A DNA stretch of 64,000 nt from Haematococcus lacustris. Its lineage: Eukaryota; Chlorophyta; Chlorophyceae; Chlamydomonadales; Haematococcaceae. Within the stretch, counting starts at the first letter, position 1, and every line of letters starts with the position of its first letter. This document shows, one piece after another, positions 62,898 to 64,000 of the stretch. Below the pieces are notes generated by a model. That model made no database searches. It saw only the letters and a program-made list of their open reading frames with translations, and was not told where the DNA came from. The stretch is taken from contig JASKMD010000003.1 of assembly GCA_030144725.1 (NCBI GenBank), positions 3,277,286 through 3,341,285 on the forward strand, read 5' to 3'. The translations under genes and the position numbers were made by a program.

Positions 62898-63130
62898 TTC
62901 ACCTACACCCCTCATCCCAGGCTTCCTTCCCTGGTCTCAGCGTCGATGCGTCAATCCCTCCTGCTCTCACCAGTTGACAATGGATTACACAGGAAGATGG
63001 CTAGCACAGCAGATGACGGCCTACAGAAGAAGTCATGCCACTGTTGCACCGAAGACGCACTTGACACAGGCTCAGTCCAGCCTAGCAGCACCCAGCATCA
63101 GCAATACCCACCGGCATGCCCGGTACCGCA
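62898..63130. other. 3' flank of copy H, right of the MITE
   Basis: Matches the flank of copy G at about 55375-55575 (cagcgtcgat, gacaatggattacac, gcacagcagatgacggcc). The F-box family region ends here. Confidence 0.65.
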
Positions 63131-63836
63131 CTTTTAGATGAAGCCGAGCTTGTAGCATAGCCCTATGAGTTAAGGTAGCTATGTTAGTGGACCCCATGCT
63201 GTGTCACACCGGTCCCATCGCGTCACCGGTATTATTCTTGGCATAAAGTTGATTGGCGTTGGGATGGCAATGTCAAGGCATGGCCAAACGCATGAAAAAC
63301 AGAACCATGATGATAGCACCTTTGCAGTACCGTTGATCTGATGCAAACACAGTTGGGGGTGTCAGCTGTCTGCGATGTAACATCGAGTAGTATCCATTGA
63401 TTACTGATTCCTTGTTTCATGTAAGTGGCATACAACCCAACTCCTTTTGCTGATGCTGTAGAACCAGCTTGCTCCAGACGTATGCAAGGTATTCGGGTTA
63501 ACTTGGCCACTTACCACAGTTATGCATTTGTCATTACCATGTCAGCCCGCCAAGCTAATACACCTTCCGAGAGTGTGGTACGTTTCCGGGGATCCAAGTA
63601 ATTTGAAGGGCATCAAACCCAACTCCTTTTGCTGATGCTGCAGCTTCAGACATGATCCGGGTGAACTTGGCACAGACAGCACATGCATGCATGCCTACAT
63701 GCTTGCATTGAACCAATGATTGGCAGTTCCAACATTGTGTTAATGCTATTCCAAGAGGGTGCCATGGACGTTGTGTAGCATGCTGGTATGGTTGCCATGG
63801 TTGATGCCAGGTCAGGTGGCAACAAAAGAGGGATGG
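63131..63836. other. Region with an internal duplication, no clear gene
   Basis: The string acccaactccttttgctgatgct occurs at about 63437 and 63618, followed each time by (g)cttgg(c/t)... and gggt(g/t)aacttgg. On the - strand both copies read ASAKGVG after a VNLTRI- or KFTRI-like start. This could be two related exons or a small duplication. An open - strand frame (63232-63510) covers one copy. I do not recognise it. Confidence 0.35.
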
Positions 63837-63900
63837 TCACAGCTCCTGTCTCCCTGCTGAAAGCGCCTCAAGCTTTGAGGCCAGACGAGCCACCTCATAC
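63837..63900 (-). CDS. Possible terminal exon of a - strand gene at the window edge
   Basis: On the - strand, ctgaccctgcag is followed by a frame YEVARLASKLEALSAGRQEL and tga (63837-63839). The amphipathic end and good acceptor make a last exon plausible. The rest of the gene would lie to the right of the window. Family unknown. Confidence 0.3.
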
Positions 63901-64000
63901 CTGCAGGGTCAGAAGCAGGGGTGGCAGAGGGGTGGCGGAGGGGGTCGCTCCCTAGCGTGTCCAGGATGGCAGGCATGCCGTGGGGTGGGTATCTAGAGCA

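Overview
The window looks like nuclear DNA of a GC-rich chlorophyte green alga, most probably of the Chlamydomonadales (Chlamydomonas, Volvox and Haematococcus type). The reasons are intron-rich + and - strand genes with CAG|GTG splice junctions, very long Ala/Gln/Pro/Ser/Gly-rich proteins, a TGTAA poly(A)-type signal after gene 1, G/C-rich minisatellites inside introns and exons, Ty3/gypsy retrotransposons and hAT-like elements. There is no bacterial operon structure, and I found no rRNA, tRNA or CRISPR. The assignment is inference from style and not from a database match.

Layout. (1) 495-10860, + strand: one five-exon gene for a giant (about 2,630 aa) protein with an organelle-type N-terminus and helical repeats resembling the OPR family of organellar RNA-binding proteins. 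(2) About 11.1-63.1 kb: a dispersed array of eight copies (A-H) of one gene family, all on the + strand, encoding an F-box-like domain followed by degenerate leucine-rich repeats, a Ser-rich linker and a conserved C-terminal LRR-like end. A (11752), B (14327), D (24937), G (52782) and H (59356) are intact; C (21610), E (28046) and F (42346) are broken or truncated. The copies are segmental duplications that include 5' leader and 3' flank, so they act as natural empty sites for dating and delimiting insertions. (3) Insertions into the array: a 4.6 kb gag-less Ty3/gypsy element (16741-21360, TSD CCAGC) upstream of C; a 496 bp foldback hAT-type MITE (23863-24358, 8 bp TSD) in the leader of D; a large inverted-repeat DNA transposon (30363-41788) between the left flank of F and F itself, carrying a hAT-like transposase gene and itself split by a 6.5 kb chromodomain Ty3/gypsy element (32215-38755, TSD CCCGT); and a 1.14 kb MITE (61755-62897) in the 3' flank of H. 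(4) 45.2-50.2 kb: a large Ala/Gln-rich gene of unknown function. (5) 55.7-58.1 kb, - strand: the 3' part of a gene whose intron contains about 256 copies of a 5 bp repeat (GGGCA on +). (6) Gene fragments: a CobW-type GTPase exon fused onto F-box copy E, a broken coiled-coil ORF, and a small terminal exon near the right edge.

How it fits together: the F-box/LRR proteins would be candidate substrate receptors of SCF ubiquitin ligases. Their array is evolving by duplication, exchange of 5' and 3' ends, minisatellite expansion in the linker, and transposon insertion. Gene 1 and the 45 kb gene look like unrelated single-copy host genes flanking or interrupting the array. I could not run alignments, so family names rest on visible motifs.
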